Below, piece by piece: positions 52,294-63,196 of a stretch of 64,000 bases of DNA. A program made the position numbers and the translations under genes. Source of the DNA: Epichloe hybrida (lineage: Eukaryota; Ascomycota; Sordariomycetes; Hypocreales; Clavicipitaceae); assembly GCA_019022495.1 (NCBI GenBank), contig JAFEKR010000035.1:372001-436000 (forward strand). The letters are read 5' to 3'. The stretch's first letter is position 1. Each line of letters opens with the position of its first letter. The notes beneath the pieces were generated by a model. That model did no database searches, was not told where the DNA came from, and worked only from the letters and a program-made list of their open reading frames with translations.

Positions 52294-53056
52294 TCTGGAC
52301 AGTCAGTCATCTGCAACATAGGTCACTTTCTTTCTTCGTTGGTCGGATTGCCTCTGGAGCCATGCCGTCGAACCTCGGCGTGCATGTAGAAGAACTGCAG
52401 CTGGACTGGAGCGTTATTGTTTGCACATGGATACTTGGTGTACATATGATTTTCTTTGATTTTGCAAATTAGTTTCCTTATTCTTTTCCTCTTGTATGTA
52501 TATACCTGGGTGCTTGTATCGTCGTCTGCTATCCAGGATCCAGGATGTAACGTCTGTTGGCCCGCTTTCCTCGGCCGTCGTCGATCCTGGTGCCACCAGA
52601 GTTGATGTCTGGTTGTTTCCCTGTTGACGAATCTACTGGGAGTACTAGAGAGTAGCTACTTGGGGTGCTGTCCAGCGTCATCAGAATGAATAAAATATGT
52701 ATTTTTTAACATTTTCCAAGACATTTCTTCCCTTTTTCCCCATGTCTCCCTCCCGATGGACAAACCAGTCCATGTCGTGTGGATAATCAAATCACCATCT
52801 CAGAGTGCAACTGCAGTTGCGGCTGCAAAAAGAAAAGAACATTTCGTGGCATAGCAACATGGTGTAGGAAGGGAGAATTGAGACCAAGACAGACAGACCA
52901 TGGTAGGTATTTCAGTCCGGTCGACTCATTCCCTTTCTGTTTCTTTCCCGTCGGGACCCTGTGCGCATTCGTGTCATGACTTGCTCGCATCTCACGCCTG
53001 TATTGGTTGTTTGACTGCTTGCTGCATTACATGATGTCCGCTTCCCAGGTTCATCG
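52294..53056. other. Convergent intergenic region
   Basis: About 760 nt between GH64 and PPIL2. An AATAAA-like signal (GAATAAAATATG, near 52687) lies in the 3' flank of GH64. Nothing else was recognised. Confidence 0.5.
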
Positions 53057-55003
53057 TCACCACCCATCGAAATTGCCGAAGCCCCCCCCTGTGCCTTTCA
53101 CCTTTTTCCGCATCGGCTCCTCCTCCCAGCCGTCCTGGACGCCTTGGCTCCCCGCAACATGGAGAGTCTTGCTCAAGTACTTACCGACGCTCTCCTTGCC
53201 TACTGCTGACACAATGGTGCCGTCGCCTCGTATTCTCTTGCCCGTCCATGTCGTCTTGTCATCTTCTGTGCCGCCTTTGCGCTGCATCTCTTCTCGCTCC
53301 TCGTCCTGACGCTCCTGCTCCTTCTTCCGTGACTGAAACTCGGCAAATGGGTCTACAAAGACGACCACGTCTTTGATAAAGATCTTGTTCAGAGGCCTGC
53401 TGGACCCGTCGGTGGGAGCCGCCTCCATCTTGGTGAGAACATTGTGCCCTTGGACGACGAGGCCGAAGATGGTGTGTTTGCGGTCCAAATGGGGTGCGGC
53501 CTTGTATGTGATGAAGAACTGGCTCGAGTTGGTATTCTTGCCCTTGTTGGCCATTGAAACTGTAGTGTTTGAGACGCATTCGTGTCAGTGATGTGAAATG
53601 TCTTGGACGGCAAGCGCATTCGACCCCCTTGGGAACATTCCTGTAACTCACGTATGCCTCTGCTGTTATGGGTCAGCGGCCCATCAAGCTCATCGTTGAA
53701 ATATTTGCCCCAAATACTTGAACCACCTTTCCCTGTCCCGGAGGGATCGCCTCCCTGGATCATGAAGCTCGGCACGTTGCGATGGAACGCGACGCCCTTG
53801 TAGTAGCCGCTTTGCGCCAGTCTGATGAAGTTCCATACTGCCCTCGGCGCAGTGTCCGTGTGCAGCTCTATCGTCAAGTCGCCGAGGTTGGTCTCCATGC
53901 GGGCATAGCCCTTGGTTTTGACTCGCTTTGGCTTCAGCATAAACTCCTCGTCTGTCAACAGAGCTCGCTCGCCGCTCGTTTCGGGCGTGAGCCCCGTGCT
54001 TGTGAAGCTGGCAGCTGCTTTGCCCGTCGTGTATGCGGCAGCGTTCGCCGCCGGCTTCTTTTGCCGAAGCATGGACTGTGGCGTCGGTCCTGTGGCCGGC
54101 GACGGTTCCGACATCGCATTTGAAGAGGCAGCCAGTGCTCCGGAGCTCCGGTTGATGTCTCTCCCCGCCTCTCTGGCCTTGCGTGCTTTCTCAACGGCTG
54201 CTTTAGCTTTCAAGACCTTGTCGCCCATGCTTCCCAGCGCTTCGGTGTTGATGTTGCTCGCATTGCGCTCCTCCTCCTCCTGTTCCCTCGTGAGCTGTGC
54301 GCCTTCTCCGTCTTTCAGGTACTTGAACTGCTCGAGGTGGCGGCTAGCTGCGTTCTGGGGGTCCTGCAAGGTAATCATGTCGGCACGAGTAAACGGTTCG
54401 TCGTCGACGAGATCGTGCCACATCTTGGCCTTGATGTTCATGCGCTCGATCGTCTCCCACGCAAATACGTTGGCGTATGTGCCGTGGCGAATGGCCACGA
54501 TATGTGTGTTGTCAGTGAAGACTTTGTACGTGACTGGATCGATCAAATCGCCTTTGCCGTCGCTGAGTCCGGCGCCGAGGGAATCCGAGCTTGCATTGCG
54601 CGCGAAATTGAGCCGTATGAGGTCCTTCTTATGCAGCTCTTTGCCGTTGACCGGGTTCTGGTTCGGGTGCTTGTCTAGCCATGCGCCTATGACTTCTACA
54701 TCGAAGATGGTGCCGTCGGGCGTGCAGACGGGGTTCTTGAACGGCTGGAGGCTGGCGGCGCAGAAGTTGAAGGGTAGTCGACGGAAAGGCGCCTGGCTGC
54801 ATCCGTTGCGCGACGACGCTTTGGCACCTATGCTGGCAGAGTACGCGTCTGAGGATGACCACTCCGAGTGGGTGATCTGTCGGGGCCAATCGAAATTTGT
54901 TAGCTGGAGGAGCTGCGACGTAGTTTGGCAGAGTTCGGGGCGAAAGAGCTGGGGGAGGTTGCTGAGATAATCTTACGTAGAGTTTGTCAGTTCCTTTGCC
55001 CAT
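53057..55003 (-). CDS. U-box cyclophilin-type peptidyl-prolyl isomerase (PPIL2/Cyp60 type)
   Basis: Three exons (55003..54977, 54876..53652, 53559..53057) give 584 aa. The N-terminus [20 protein letters not shown] and the U-box ([20 protein letters not shown], then [19 protein letters not shown]) are characteristic of PPIL2. A charged central region follows. The cyclophilin domain begins [20 protein letters not shown] and contains [20 protein letters not shown] (active-site Arg) and, after intron 2, [20 protein letters not shown]. Human PPIL2 is a spliceosome-associated E3 ligase; yeasts such as S. pombe have orthologues. Splice sites are supported by phase (27-nt first exon). A 352-aa plus-strand ORF overlapping this gene is its shadow. 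Confidence 0.93.
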
Positions 55004-55628
55004 TGTTTGATTGTGAGTGCTGGTCTGGCGAGCACCACTGACTGGATGGGCAAAGCCAATTCAAAGAGGTGATAGATGGGTTGTCGTTGAGATGCGAATT
55101 TAATACGACAAAGTCCACAACATGATAATGATGATGATGATGCCTTCTTATCTTATCTTATCGGCGGTGGAGCTGTCTGGCGTCCGTAGTACGGATTAGT
55201 CTGGCTGTATTACCAGAAGTGGGAAGCTCCCCATTCTCCTACATACAAATTAAATGGACATGATCCTGGAAACTGCCACCTCTCTTCATCGTCGACCTCG
55301 CAGGCTTCCCTTGGCAAATTCATCCGCATCCACGCTCATCTATTCGCGGACTCCTTCGAATAGCTCAGACTGCATTTGCCTTCTCTAGACCAGACCAATC
55401 AGACTGCTGCGATCCGACAGTTACACTGGACAAGTTTGCATTGCATAGCCAGCCAAGTACTACTTCGAAAACACCACCACACCTACGATTTCCACGACGA
55501 GACCTCTTCGCCGATATTGCAACTCTTGTCAGAAGCTTCTCATCGAAGAGAATTGACTGCCTGGCTCGACGCGACGCGACGCGATACCCTCGCATAGCGG
55601 CTCGCATCGCAGCCGCGAACTGCCCAAC
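55004..55628. promoter_or_regulatory. Divergent promoter region, PPIL2 and PTM1-type gene
   Basis: A 625-nt divergent region containing three tandem GATA-factor core sites (CTTATCTTATCTTATC, 55147-55162). A GATGATGATGAT stretch lies just before it. No coding potential was recognised. Confidence 0.6.
55147..55162. promoter_or_regulatory. Triple GATA-factor site
   Basis: CTTATCTTATCTTATC reads GATAAGATAAGATAAG on the minus strand, three overlapping HGATAR sites. In fungi such sites bind GATA factors such as AreA or NsdD. Function here is inferred from motif only. Confidence 0.6.
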
Positions 55629-57663
55629 ATGAGGCGCTTCTTGGGGGCCCTTGGCCTTGCATTCTTCTGGACAGCGTCGGCGCTCGAGGTCGTCATTGTG
55701 AGAAAGCACCGATGCTATGTATCCTTGAGTTTGAGCACTGACGATATCACCTCCTTTTCCAGAATGAGAAGAGCGCACAATACTGCTCTGGTTCGCAACT
55801 TCGCATCCATTTTAATGCAGCCTTTGCACGTCTGTACGACATACTAAAGGTGACATAGGCATGTACAGCCGGACCTCTTGGGGTGGTCCCGTCGATCCAT
55901 TCATTCTCGTCAAGTTCTTCAACTCAAGCATACCAGAGGGGACCGACCCAGTCGTTAGCTTGATCATCTTCCAGTGGCAGGACAAGAACCTCATTAGCAT
56001 CAAAGACACCGTCAGTGGACGTCGGGTAAGAAGGCTCCGGAACCACCCCCATCTTGTCACTTTTACAACATCACGAAAATCAAACTAAGTCTGTCCTCTT
56101 TTCATAGCAATTGCCGATTTGCAGCGAAGGTTCCGTCCAGTCAGGTCTATGCAATTCCACCAACATCGGCGAGTTTATCGTATCTCACAATGCGACTGAG
56201 AAATCTGAAGCTTTTATTATGACAAGGGCCGTCCACCTCAAAGAAGCAAGTCCTATTCACTACAGTCTAAAGAAAACAGGTTATTACTGCGTTGTAACGG
56301 AGGGCTTTACTATCGAGAAATACAAGGCCGTGGTCGAATTCCGGAACGCCTATGGCGAACTGCCTGCGACGCAAATCCCGAAATTGCCCTTCTATGGCGC
56401 CATGTCGATTATATACGCTCTGATAGCTTCATACTGGACTTTTCTGTACTACCAGCATCGCCACGACATTTGTATGGGTTTCTTCTTTCCAGTTCCCCTT
56501 GCACCCCCGTAAGCTGGAGATGGGAACCATAATAACATGTGCTAATAGTGGCCGTCCAAAATTACATGACGGCTATATTGGTCTTTCTTGTGGCGGAAAT
56601 GCTCATTACCTGGGGATACTATGGTTCGTATTGCATTGTCTCGTCCAGTATCTTGCGAATCGAAAATCGTGCTGATGAGAAATAGACTACCAAAATCATG
56701 GTGGCTCAACTGTGGGATCCAAGGCCTTCCTGATTATAGTCGGCATACTCAACGCCGCGAGAAACTCATTTTCATTCTTCCTCTTACTCATCGTCTGCAT
56801 GGGCTATGGCGTTGTCAAGCCAACTCTTGGCCGCACCATGATTTACGTTCGATGGCTCGCCGCGGCTCATTTTGTTTTCGGTTTGGTGTACTCGATCACC
56901 AGTTTGATAGTCTCGCCTGAGAGTGCAGGTCTGTATCTTCTGATCAGACGGCGTCCGGTGCCGCGCTTCTCTCTAAAGCAATTTTTGCTAACTCTTTCCG
57001 CAAGGTCCCTTCGTCCTGCTTATCGTCCTACCGCTAGCCGGAACACTAACAGCATTCTATGTCTGGACGCTCAATTCTCTGAATTTCACACTCAAGGATT
57101 TGCGGGAACGAAAACAACACTCCAAGGAGGCAATGTACAGAAAGCTCTGGTGGTGTATTCTCGCCAGCATCATCGTCATCTTTGCCTTCTTCTTCTTCAC
57201 CAGCTTCACCTTCGCTTCCGTAAACGATCCTGATTTTATCCCCAGCCACTGGAAGTCGAGATGGTTTATCCTGGACGGCTGGCTCAACATTGTGTACTTC
57301 GCAGATGTGGCCTTTGTAGCTTACGTGTGGCGGCCCACCGCCAACAATCGCCGGTTTGCCATGAGTGATGAAATTGCCCAAGATGATGACGGCAACTTCG
57401 AGATTGGCGATATCGGTGTTCCGGAAGGTTGGGATGATGACGACGAAGAATCCCACGTCGGCAAGACCCAGAACCATGCTCCACCAGTTACTGGCATCAC
57501 AGGATCTGCATCGACCCATGACAATGGCTCGCGCCAGGCACCTGCCAGAAACGTTCCTCGCGAGTCGATTGATGGAGAGACCATTTTCGCCGTCGGCGAG
57601 GATGGCGACAAGTTCTCAGACGATGGCAGCGACGAGGAGAATGTCAAGCTTGTACGGGAATAA
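55629..57663 (+). CDS. PTM1-type seven-transmembrane (Lung_7-TM_R/GOST) protein
   Basis: Seven exons (55629..55697, 55763..55790, 55859..56025, 56108..56471, 56549..56623, 56686..56928, 57005..57663) give 534 aa. The signal peptide MRRFLGALGLAFFWTASALE is followed by a Cys-bearing luminal domain. NEKSAQYCSG joins MYSRTSWGGPVDPFILVKFF, and LKKTGYYCVVTEGF follows. Seven helices follow, including LPFYGAMSIIYALIASYWTF, AVQNYMTAILVFLVAEMLIT, FSFFLLLIVCMGYGVVKPTL and PFVLLIVLPLAGTLTAFYVW. The C-terminal tail is acidic and cytosolic. PTM1/GOST proteins reside in the Golgi/endosomal system and are thought to act in trafficking. Six short introns, two with weak GTTCGC/GTTCGT donors, were placed by phase and family continuity. 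Confidence 0.88.
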
Positions 57664-58115
57664 ATTATGGAGTGGGGAGGCGTTCACTTGTACATCGGGA
57701 TTCGTATCGCGGGGAATAAAATTGGAAGCGGGTTCCATCTTTTACAACCTAAAATACAGGGCTTCCTTTATATTGTGACATGTTCTGACCATTATCCTTT
57801 TACAATTCCCCGTCTTTTGTGATGATACATGGTCCTCCGGAGTCGGGAGGCTCACAGTGATGTAGTTATATATATCATCACAAAGCCAGCATCATGATTA
57901 ACACACAAATGATAGCGACCGTAGTGATGGATAGAACCTCATTGTTCTTATGACAGGTTCTATCCATCACTGCGGTCGCTATCATTGATATTTTAACTGT
58001 TGTGCTGGCTTTGAGTCATGTTTCTCTTCAATCAGATGCATTGGCCACAACCAATTGAGTGCAAAAAAATTATAAGATTCAATATACATCATCACGCCCC
58101 ATCTCGGCAACACCG
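57664..58115. other. Convergent intergenic region with foldback element
   Basis: About 450 nt between convergent PTM1-type and NDUFAF7 genes, holding a 133-bp foldback palindrome listed separately. No gene was recognised. Confidence 0.6.
57881..58013. repeat. 133-bp foldback palindrome
   Basis: The inner arms of 32 nt (57908-57939 and 57955-57986) are complementary except one position and flank a 15-nt loop. Outer arms CAAAGCCAGCA (57881-57891) and TGCTGGCTTTG (58003-58013) are perfect complements, separated from the inner arms by a diverged 16-nt stretch. A transcript of either strand would form a long hairpin. It may be a foldback MITE with its coding part absent, or a structured 3' element. 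No clear target-site duplication was found. Confidence 0.9.
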
Positions 58116-59941
58116 TTAATTGGCTGCAACATCCCCCCCGAAACCTACGGGACGTCTTCGACCATTATTCTCGGGCAATATGGCCAGGGCTTTGTATACT
58201 TTGCCCATCCCACTGGGGCCTCGATCAACAAGGCGCTTCCACGACTTCTCAACGCCATCTGCCGTGTCCTTTTTGGCACCAGCAGCTTTGCAAAGTATCT
58301 CTGCTCGCTCCCTTATGCCCATGAGCTCCAGGAAGTCCGCTTGGGGGACCGGTCCGTGAACTTCAACTCCGTCGCTGGCAAGGGTGGCGGCTTCCGCAAT
58401 GGCCGTGAAGTCCACATCGGCGCTCAGGTCCACAAGACCAGGAGCTGAGAAGGGGCTGACGAGCCTATGGTGCCGAATACCGCGTAGTGAGTTGATGGGC
58501 ACGGTGTCCGACGTGCCGTAATCCAGTATCAGAGCAGCGCCGCTCGGTCGAGATTTCCGAACGCTGCTGGTACCACCGATGCGCGTGGCAAAGTCAGCAG
58601 CGTACAGGGACGCGTCGGGGCATATCTCGACGACGGAACCAGGAGTGTGCTTCAGATGCTGGTATCTGGGAGATGACTCGGGAAGATGGCGCGAGTGCCG
58701 GGTTGGCTTCGATGAGAGGATAAGCTGGAACTCTTCAGCAGGTTCTTCCCTGCCAGCAGCCTTGGACTTTGCTTGAGCGGATGCCATGGCTGCCGGGGAG
58801 GTCGGAGAGACCATCATTTCCCGCCATTCATAAGATGAAGACGGCGGGGGAGACGGATGTGCTTGAGCAGAATCGGGTTCGGTAGACTTCTCGCCGCCGC
58901 CTGAACTGGTGGTCGACGACGACCTCGGCGGCGTGACAGCTGCTGGGGCGGACTGGAACGTGTGGATTGGCAAAGCATCAAAGAATTCATGGGCCACGAT
59001 GAAGGGCACTTTCTCTGCTTCTATATGCCGGTCGGTTTCAGCATGGGAAATGACAGTAGATGGTGGCTCATTCTTACCGATTGGGATCGACTTGAGACTT
59101 TCGGCCCATACAACAGGTTTTCCTATGTGCCTTCCATTACTCTGGACTCCAAAGTCGCATTGCGTGAATTGGGCGTCAGGTCCACAGAGAAGCTTTTTCT
59201 GAGCATCTCGCAGTTGTGGGCTTGCCTCAACCATGAAAACATGTTCAATGCTGTCAGCCATTGCTGGGAACCGGCTGATTGTCTAGTGTTTTTGTCAGTG
59301 AACCGTCGGTGAAACGATGGCCAAACTGTGATGTGAAATTGGACCTCCAACGACAGACCAAGATTGGGGGAGAAGAGGAAGGGGTGTCAAACTTGCCCGC
59401 AACATGTCGTCCATGAGAGTTCCACGGCCGGGTCCAACCTCGATGAGTTGAACTCCTTGGCTAGGTCGGCCCTGGCTCATCCATTCTGCGATGAACCACA
59501 CGCCAACCAGCTCGCCGAAGATTTGCGAAATTTCAGGAGACGTCACGAAATCTCCCTTGACGCCGAACTGATCACGGTCTTGGCCAATCGCGCCAGTGTA
59601 GTACCCGCCCAAGTCGCCAGTCAAGCACATGCGCATGTAGCTGGCCAAGGGAACGGGCCCTGTCGTCTTGAATGAGTGAATGGAAAGGATGGCCATTAGC
59701 TACTGGGGGCTGATTTCTTGGGGCGTAGTCATCTTAGATAGTCATGTAGTCATACTGATATTGCTTCAAAGAGCTGCTTCGCCAACGGAGTAGACCATTG
59801 CCTTGCCTCTTGGCGACGGGCGATTCTCGTTGCACAGAAGCCTCTATGGGATGATGTGAATAGGGAGGCACATGGTTGGCGGTTGGAGCATGCGATGCGC
59901 TGCAAGCCCTTGTAGGCTGTTGCGGCCGAGGCAGGCCTCAT
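58116..59941 (-). CDS. NDUFAF7-type mitochondrial arginine methyltransferase (DUF185/MidA)
   Basis: Three exons (59941..59756, 59666..59397, 59282..58116) give 540 aa. The N-terminus [20 protein letters not shown] is Arg/Ser/Ala-rich without acidic residues, as in mitochondrial targeting peptides. [36 protein letters not shown] and the SAM-binding loop [19 protein letters not shown] are the family core. [13 protein letters not shown] and [14 protein letters not shown] follow. Family members dimethylate an NDUFS2 arginine during respiratory complex I assembly. The second intron has a GC donor (CGG/GCAAGT); no GT donor rejoins the frame. A long Ser/Pro insert (about 290-360) is fungal-specific. 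It diverges from the CDK11-type kinase over 302 nt. Confidence 0.9.
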
Positions 59942-60243
59942 GAAGGTGTGCTTGCTTCCGAAGGCACTCTGTATGCGAGCGAATGGACAGTTCTTGGGCT
60001 TCTTGGGGGTCTTGGGATGTTGAGATGGAGATGAAGCTTGTTGTTGCGTGAGTTGTCCGTGTGTCGTGCCGTGGGCTCTTTTGTTGGGGAGAGCCGGCAA
60101 TGATAAGATAAGATAGATAATGGCCGACTGCGCAAGCAGCAAGCAGCAAGCACCCAAACCTCACGTCATCAGAGTCACCACGAAAAAACTATCAGTTGAG
60201 CAACCGACAACAACACCATCCCCATCCGACGGGCTCGGCCAGA
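59942..60243. promoter_or_regulatory. Compact bidirectional promoter, NDUFAF7 and CDK11-type kinase
   Basis: 302 nt shared by two divergent genes. It holds GATAAGATAAGATAGATAA (60102-60120), four overlapping GATA cores, midway between the two starts. No TATA box was recognised. Confidence 0.7.
60102..60120. promoter_or_regulatory. Quadruple GATA-factor site
   Basis: GATAAGATAAGATAGATAA contains overlapping HGATAR cores and lies in the 302-nt bidirectional promoter. It resembles the triple site upstream of PTM1. A function with GATA factors is inference. Confidence 0.6.
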
Positions 60244-61853
60244 ATGGCCAGCAGAGGCAAGTCGCGATGGGCCGATACCGAGGAAGATCCCGAGCTGCAG
60301 GCCAGATTAATACAAGAAAAAGAAGAGAAGCGCCGCAAGAAGGCCGAGAAGGCCGAGAAGGCACGCAGAGCCGAGACGGAAAGGCAAGCAGCCATCGCGG
60401 CATCATCGCCTCAGGCGAACGTAGACGACCACGGCGACCATGACGACGGTAGACCCTCGAAGCGCCGGAGGGTCGCTCACGAAGCTGGGACGGGGTCTCC
60501 GCAGAGAGACGGCAGCACGGGCGACTCCAAAGCCGCGACGAGACTGCTGCGGTTCGAACACGCAGCATCCTGGGCCAAGTGCCGCAGTGTCGAAAACTAC
60601 GACAAGCTGAACGACATTGAGGAGGGAACATACGGCTGGGTGGCCCGCGGCACCGAACGCTCCACGGGCAAAGTTGTGGCCCTCAAGAGATTGAAACTAG
60701 AGCCTTCGGATCGGAATGGCCTGCCCGTGACGGGTCTGCGCGAGATCCAAATCCTCCAGGACTGCAAACATCGCAACATTGTTGCCTTGGAGGAGGTGGT
60801 CGTTGGTGACCATGTCGCAAAACCGGACAAGTAAGTGTGCCCTCGCTCTCCACCCCTCTCCCTCCCTCACTCACATCGCCAAGGCCCTCTGGAGAACAAA
60901 AAGTGCGTCTACATTCTGCTCTCTCCCCCTTCTCAGCGAATCTCTTCACCCCGTCATGTTTTGACACCAGCTAACACGAACGTGTCTGTTCCCCAAAAAC
61001 CACAGCTCGATATTTCTAGTCCTCGAATTCGTCGAGCACGATCTCAAGGGTGTCCTCGAAGGACATGCCCGAGCCCTTCCTCTCCTCCGAAGTCAAGCGT
61101 CTCCTTCTCCAGCTAACATCCGGGGTCTCCTACCTCCACGAGAACTGGATTCTGCACCGGGACCTGAAGACGTCCAACATCCTCCTCAACAACCGCGGCC
61201 AGCTCAAGATTGCCGACTTTGGCATGGCGAGATACGTGGGTGACCCCCATCCCAAACTCACGCAGCTCGTCGTCACCCTGTGGTACCGCGCGCCAGAGCT
61301 CTTGCTCGGCGCAAAAACGTACGATGTGGCCGTCGACATGTGGAGCGTCGGCTGCATCTTTGGCGAGCTCATCACCCGTGAGCCCTTGCTGCAGGGTGGC
61401 AACGAGGTGGATCAGATGTCCAAGATTTTTGAGCTCTGCGGCGTTCCTACAGAAGAGGCGTGGCCGGGGTTTCGTAAACTCCCCAACGCTCGGAGTCTCA
61501 AGCTTCCCAAAAACGCACTCACCACGGGCTCGGTGATACGCGCACGCTTCCCGAGCTTGACCACGGCAGGAGCAAACTTGCTCAACGACCTTCTTTCTCT
61601 TGATCCCCAGCGCCGCCCGTCAGCAAAGGAGACGCTCCAGCACGAATACTTCAGTCAGGATCCGAAGCCGAAACCAGAGAGCTTATTTCCCACGTTTCCC
61701 AGCAAGGCTGGTCAGGAACGAAGGCGCCGTCACGAACCCAATGCCCCCGCGCGAGGGGAGGCCGTTCATCTTGGACATGTGGACTTGAGTGGCATTTTTC
61801 AAGGCCGGGACAAGGAAGAGCGTGGAGCTGGCTTCACGTTACGCATGGTGTAG
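60244..61853 (+). CDS. CDK11/Ppk23-type PITSLRE-like kinase, apparently frameshifted
   Basis: Exons 60244..60830 and 61006..61853 encode an intended 477-aa kinase, but one extra base interrupts it at about 61061 (read as 61006..61060 then 61062..61853). The N-terminus is a Lys/Glu-rich, coiled-coil-like segment. The Gly-loop IEEGTYGWVARG, catalytic K148 and the PITSLRE-equivalent PVTGLRE (161-167) follow. Exon 2 frame A gives SIFLVLEFVEHDLKGVLE. Frame B, one base on, gives DMPEPFLSSEVKRLL, HRDLKTSNILL (D248) and DFGMARYVGD onward. Orthologues such as S. pombe Ppk23 and animal CDK11 act in transcription and splicing. No intron fits the gap because only about a dozen bases separate the frames. 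Whether it is a sequencing error or a real null allele cannot be decided here. The rest of the gene is conserved and shows no other damage. Confidence 0.85.
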
Positions 61854-62289
61854 GACCACGGGATATCTGATCAGTGAACAAAATATCAACTTGAAGCGTC
61901 AAGACATGGAGTTTCGTCAAGTAGTATTATACTAATAAATGCAACGCCCCAGGCCAGAGATACACCACCATAAAAGTTCTTTTAAATAATCTCAGATAGT
62001 TCGCCCTGTAATTAAACCCCAATCATGTCGTGTAGCCCAAAATTTGTGCAGGAAAACAAAAAGATGCAAAAAATGCAAAGTGGTAATGAACAATGTGTCA
62101 GGTATTTGAGACCACAATAGACCCAACCTCTTCCGAACAACGCCCGACGACGTGAATGTGCTGGGACAATTGCAGTCATATGATATTTCGTCTGCAGCCG
62201 ACAAAGGATAAGTTGAACAAGGAGATGGACAGCGTTGATATAACCAGCGGGAGGGGTATTTTGAAAGCATTCGATAGTCAGAGCTTCTT
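61854..62289. other. Convergent intergenic region
   Basis: About 440 nt between the CDK11-type and DUF7137 genes. No gene recognised; it should hold both 3' UTRs. Confidence 0.5.
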
Positions 62290-63196
62290 TCAATGCAATC
62301 CCAAGCCAGAGACAAACCAGGTAAAGCTCAGCACGGTCATTACGCTCATCATCACCGCCATTCCGACAGCTTGGTTGTTGAAGATGGACCCGGCAGCACT
62401 ACAGGATCCTGGACAGGTCCAATCCGGGTAGCGTGTGTATGGCAGGCCAGTGTACATGCCAAAGGTATAGCCAGTATAAGCACCAAGATAGCCAGCTTCT
62501 GGAGCCTGCGTGATCTGAGCCTGGGAATCCTTGACAATGAGAGTGTACATAGCATTGCCCAAAGGGTTCTTAGGATCGTTGGCCTGCTGTTTGGTATCCC
62601 AGACATAGTTGACCTCGGTAGCAAATGACATGTTGGCGGTGAGTGTGTAAGTCTCGCTTGCCTTCGAACAGCTGACAATAACATCAATGGCTGTCGGAGT
62701 GCCGAGTAGCGAAGTGTAATTCCAGGACCAGGTGACATAGTCGCTGATTTTGTACAGACCCGAGGGCTGTAGGAATGTATTGGGAGTCTGCATACTAATG
62801 CCGGCGGGGGGGTTGTCTGGGGGGAACTCAGTATGATTCGCAGTCATCGTCGCGGCTCCCTTCTCCCCCGATGTGGTAGCTTTGGCAGTGTTCAGGTCGG
62901 TAGTTTTGGCGCCTGCTTTGCCCGTGCTTTTGGCCGAAGAGTCTCCGGTTCCTGTGGCAGATGGGGTAGATGGTTCCGGTGTCGCTACATATTCCGATTA
63001 GTACCATCAAGACGACTGAGAGCGCAAGATCTTAAGACACGGGCATACCTGTAGGTTTCGCGGACTCTGTGCTATCAGCTCGTACGACAAGAGCATCCAG
63101 CTCGGGAAGCCATCGAGGCCACCCTGATGCTGAAGCAACGGAACCAAAGGTGGAAAGGCACATGGCCAGTTGCACCAGAGTCTGCGAGGGACGCAT
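62290..63196 (-). CDS. Secreted fungal DUF7137 protein
   Basis: Two exons (63196..63049 and 62984..62290) joined in phase 1 give 280 aa. A signal peptide (MRPSQTLVQLAMCLSTFGSV) precedes a Ser/Thr/Ala/Pro-rich linker (STPSATGTGDSSAKSTGKAG). The conserved domain follows: PPAGISMQTPNTFLQPSGLY, YKISDYVTWSWNYTSL, AGYLGAYTGYTFGMYTGLPY and a Cys pair (WTCPGSCSA). A hydrophobic C-terminus (AVGMAVMMSVMTVLSFTWFV) with small residues before it suggests GPI anchoring or a membrane helix. This is the fungal DUF7137 family, function unknown. Two N-glycosylation sequons are visible. Its long 5' flank contains a (CT)n tract and skewed repeats. Confidence 0.85.

Noticed and set aside
53912..54970. A 352-aa plus-strand ORF
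   Set aside because: It is antisense to PPIL2, whose domains are intact on the other strand; the plus-strand product shows no motif and arises from codon bias of the real gene.
59729..59755. A 23-nt intron followed by a tiny exon in the NDUFAF7 gene
   Set aside because: Too short for splicing; a single 89-nt intron to 59666 rejoins the family motif in phase.
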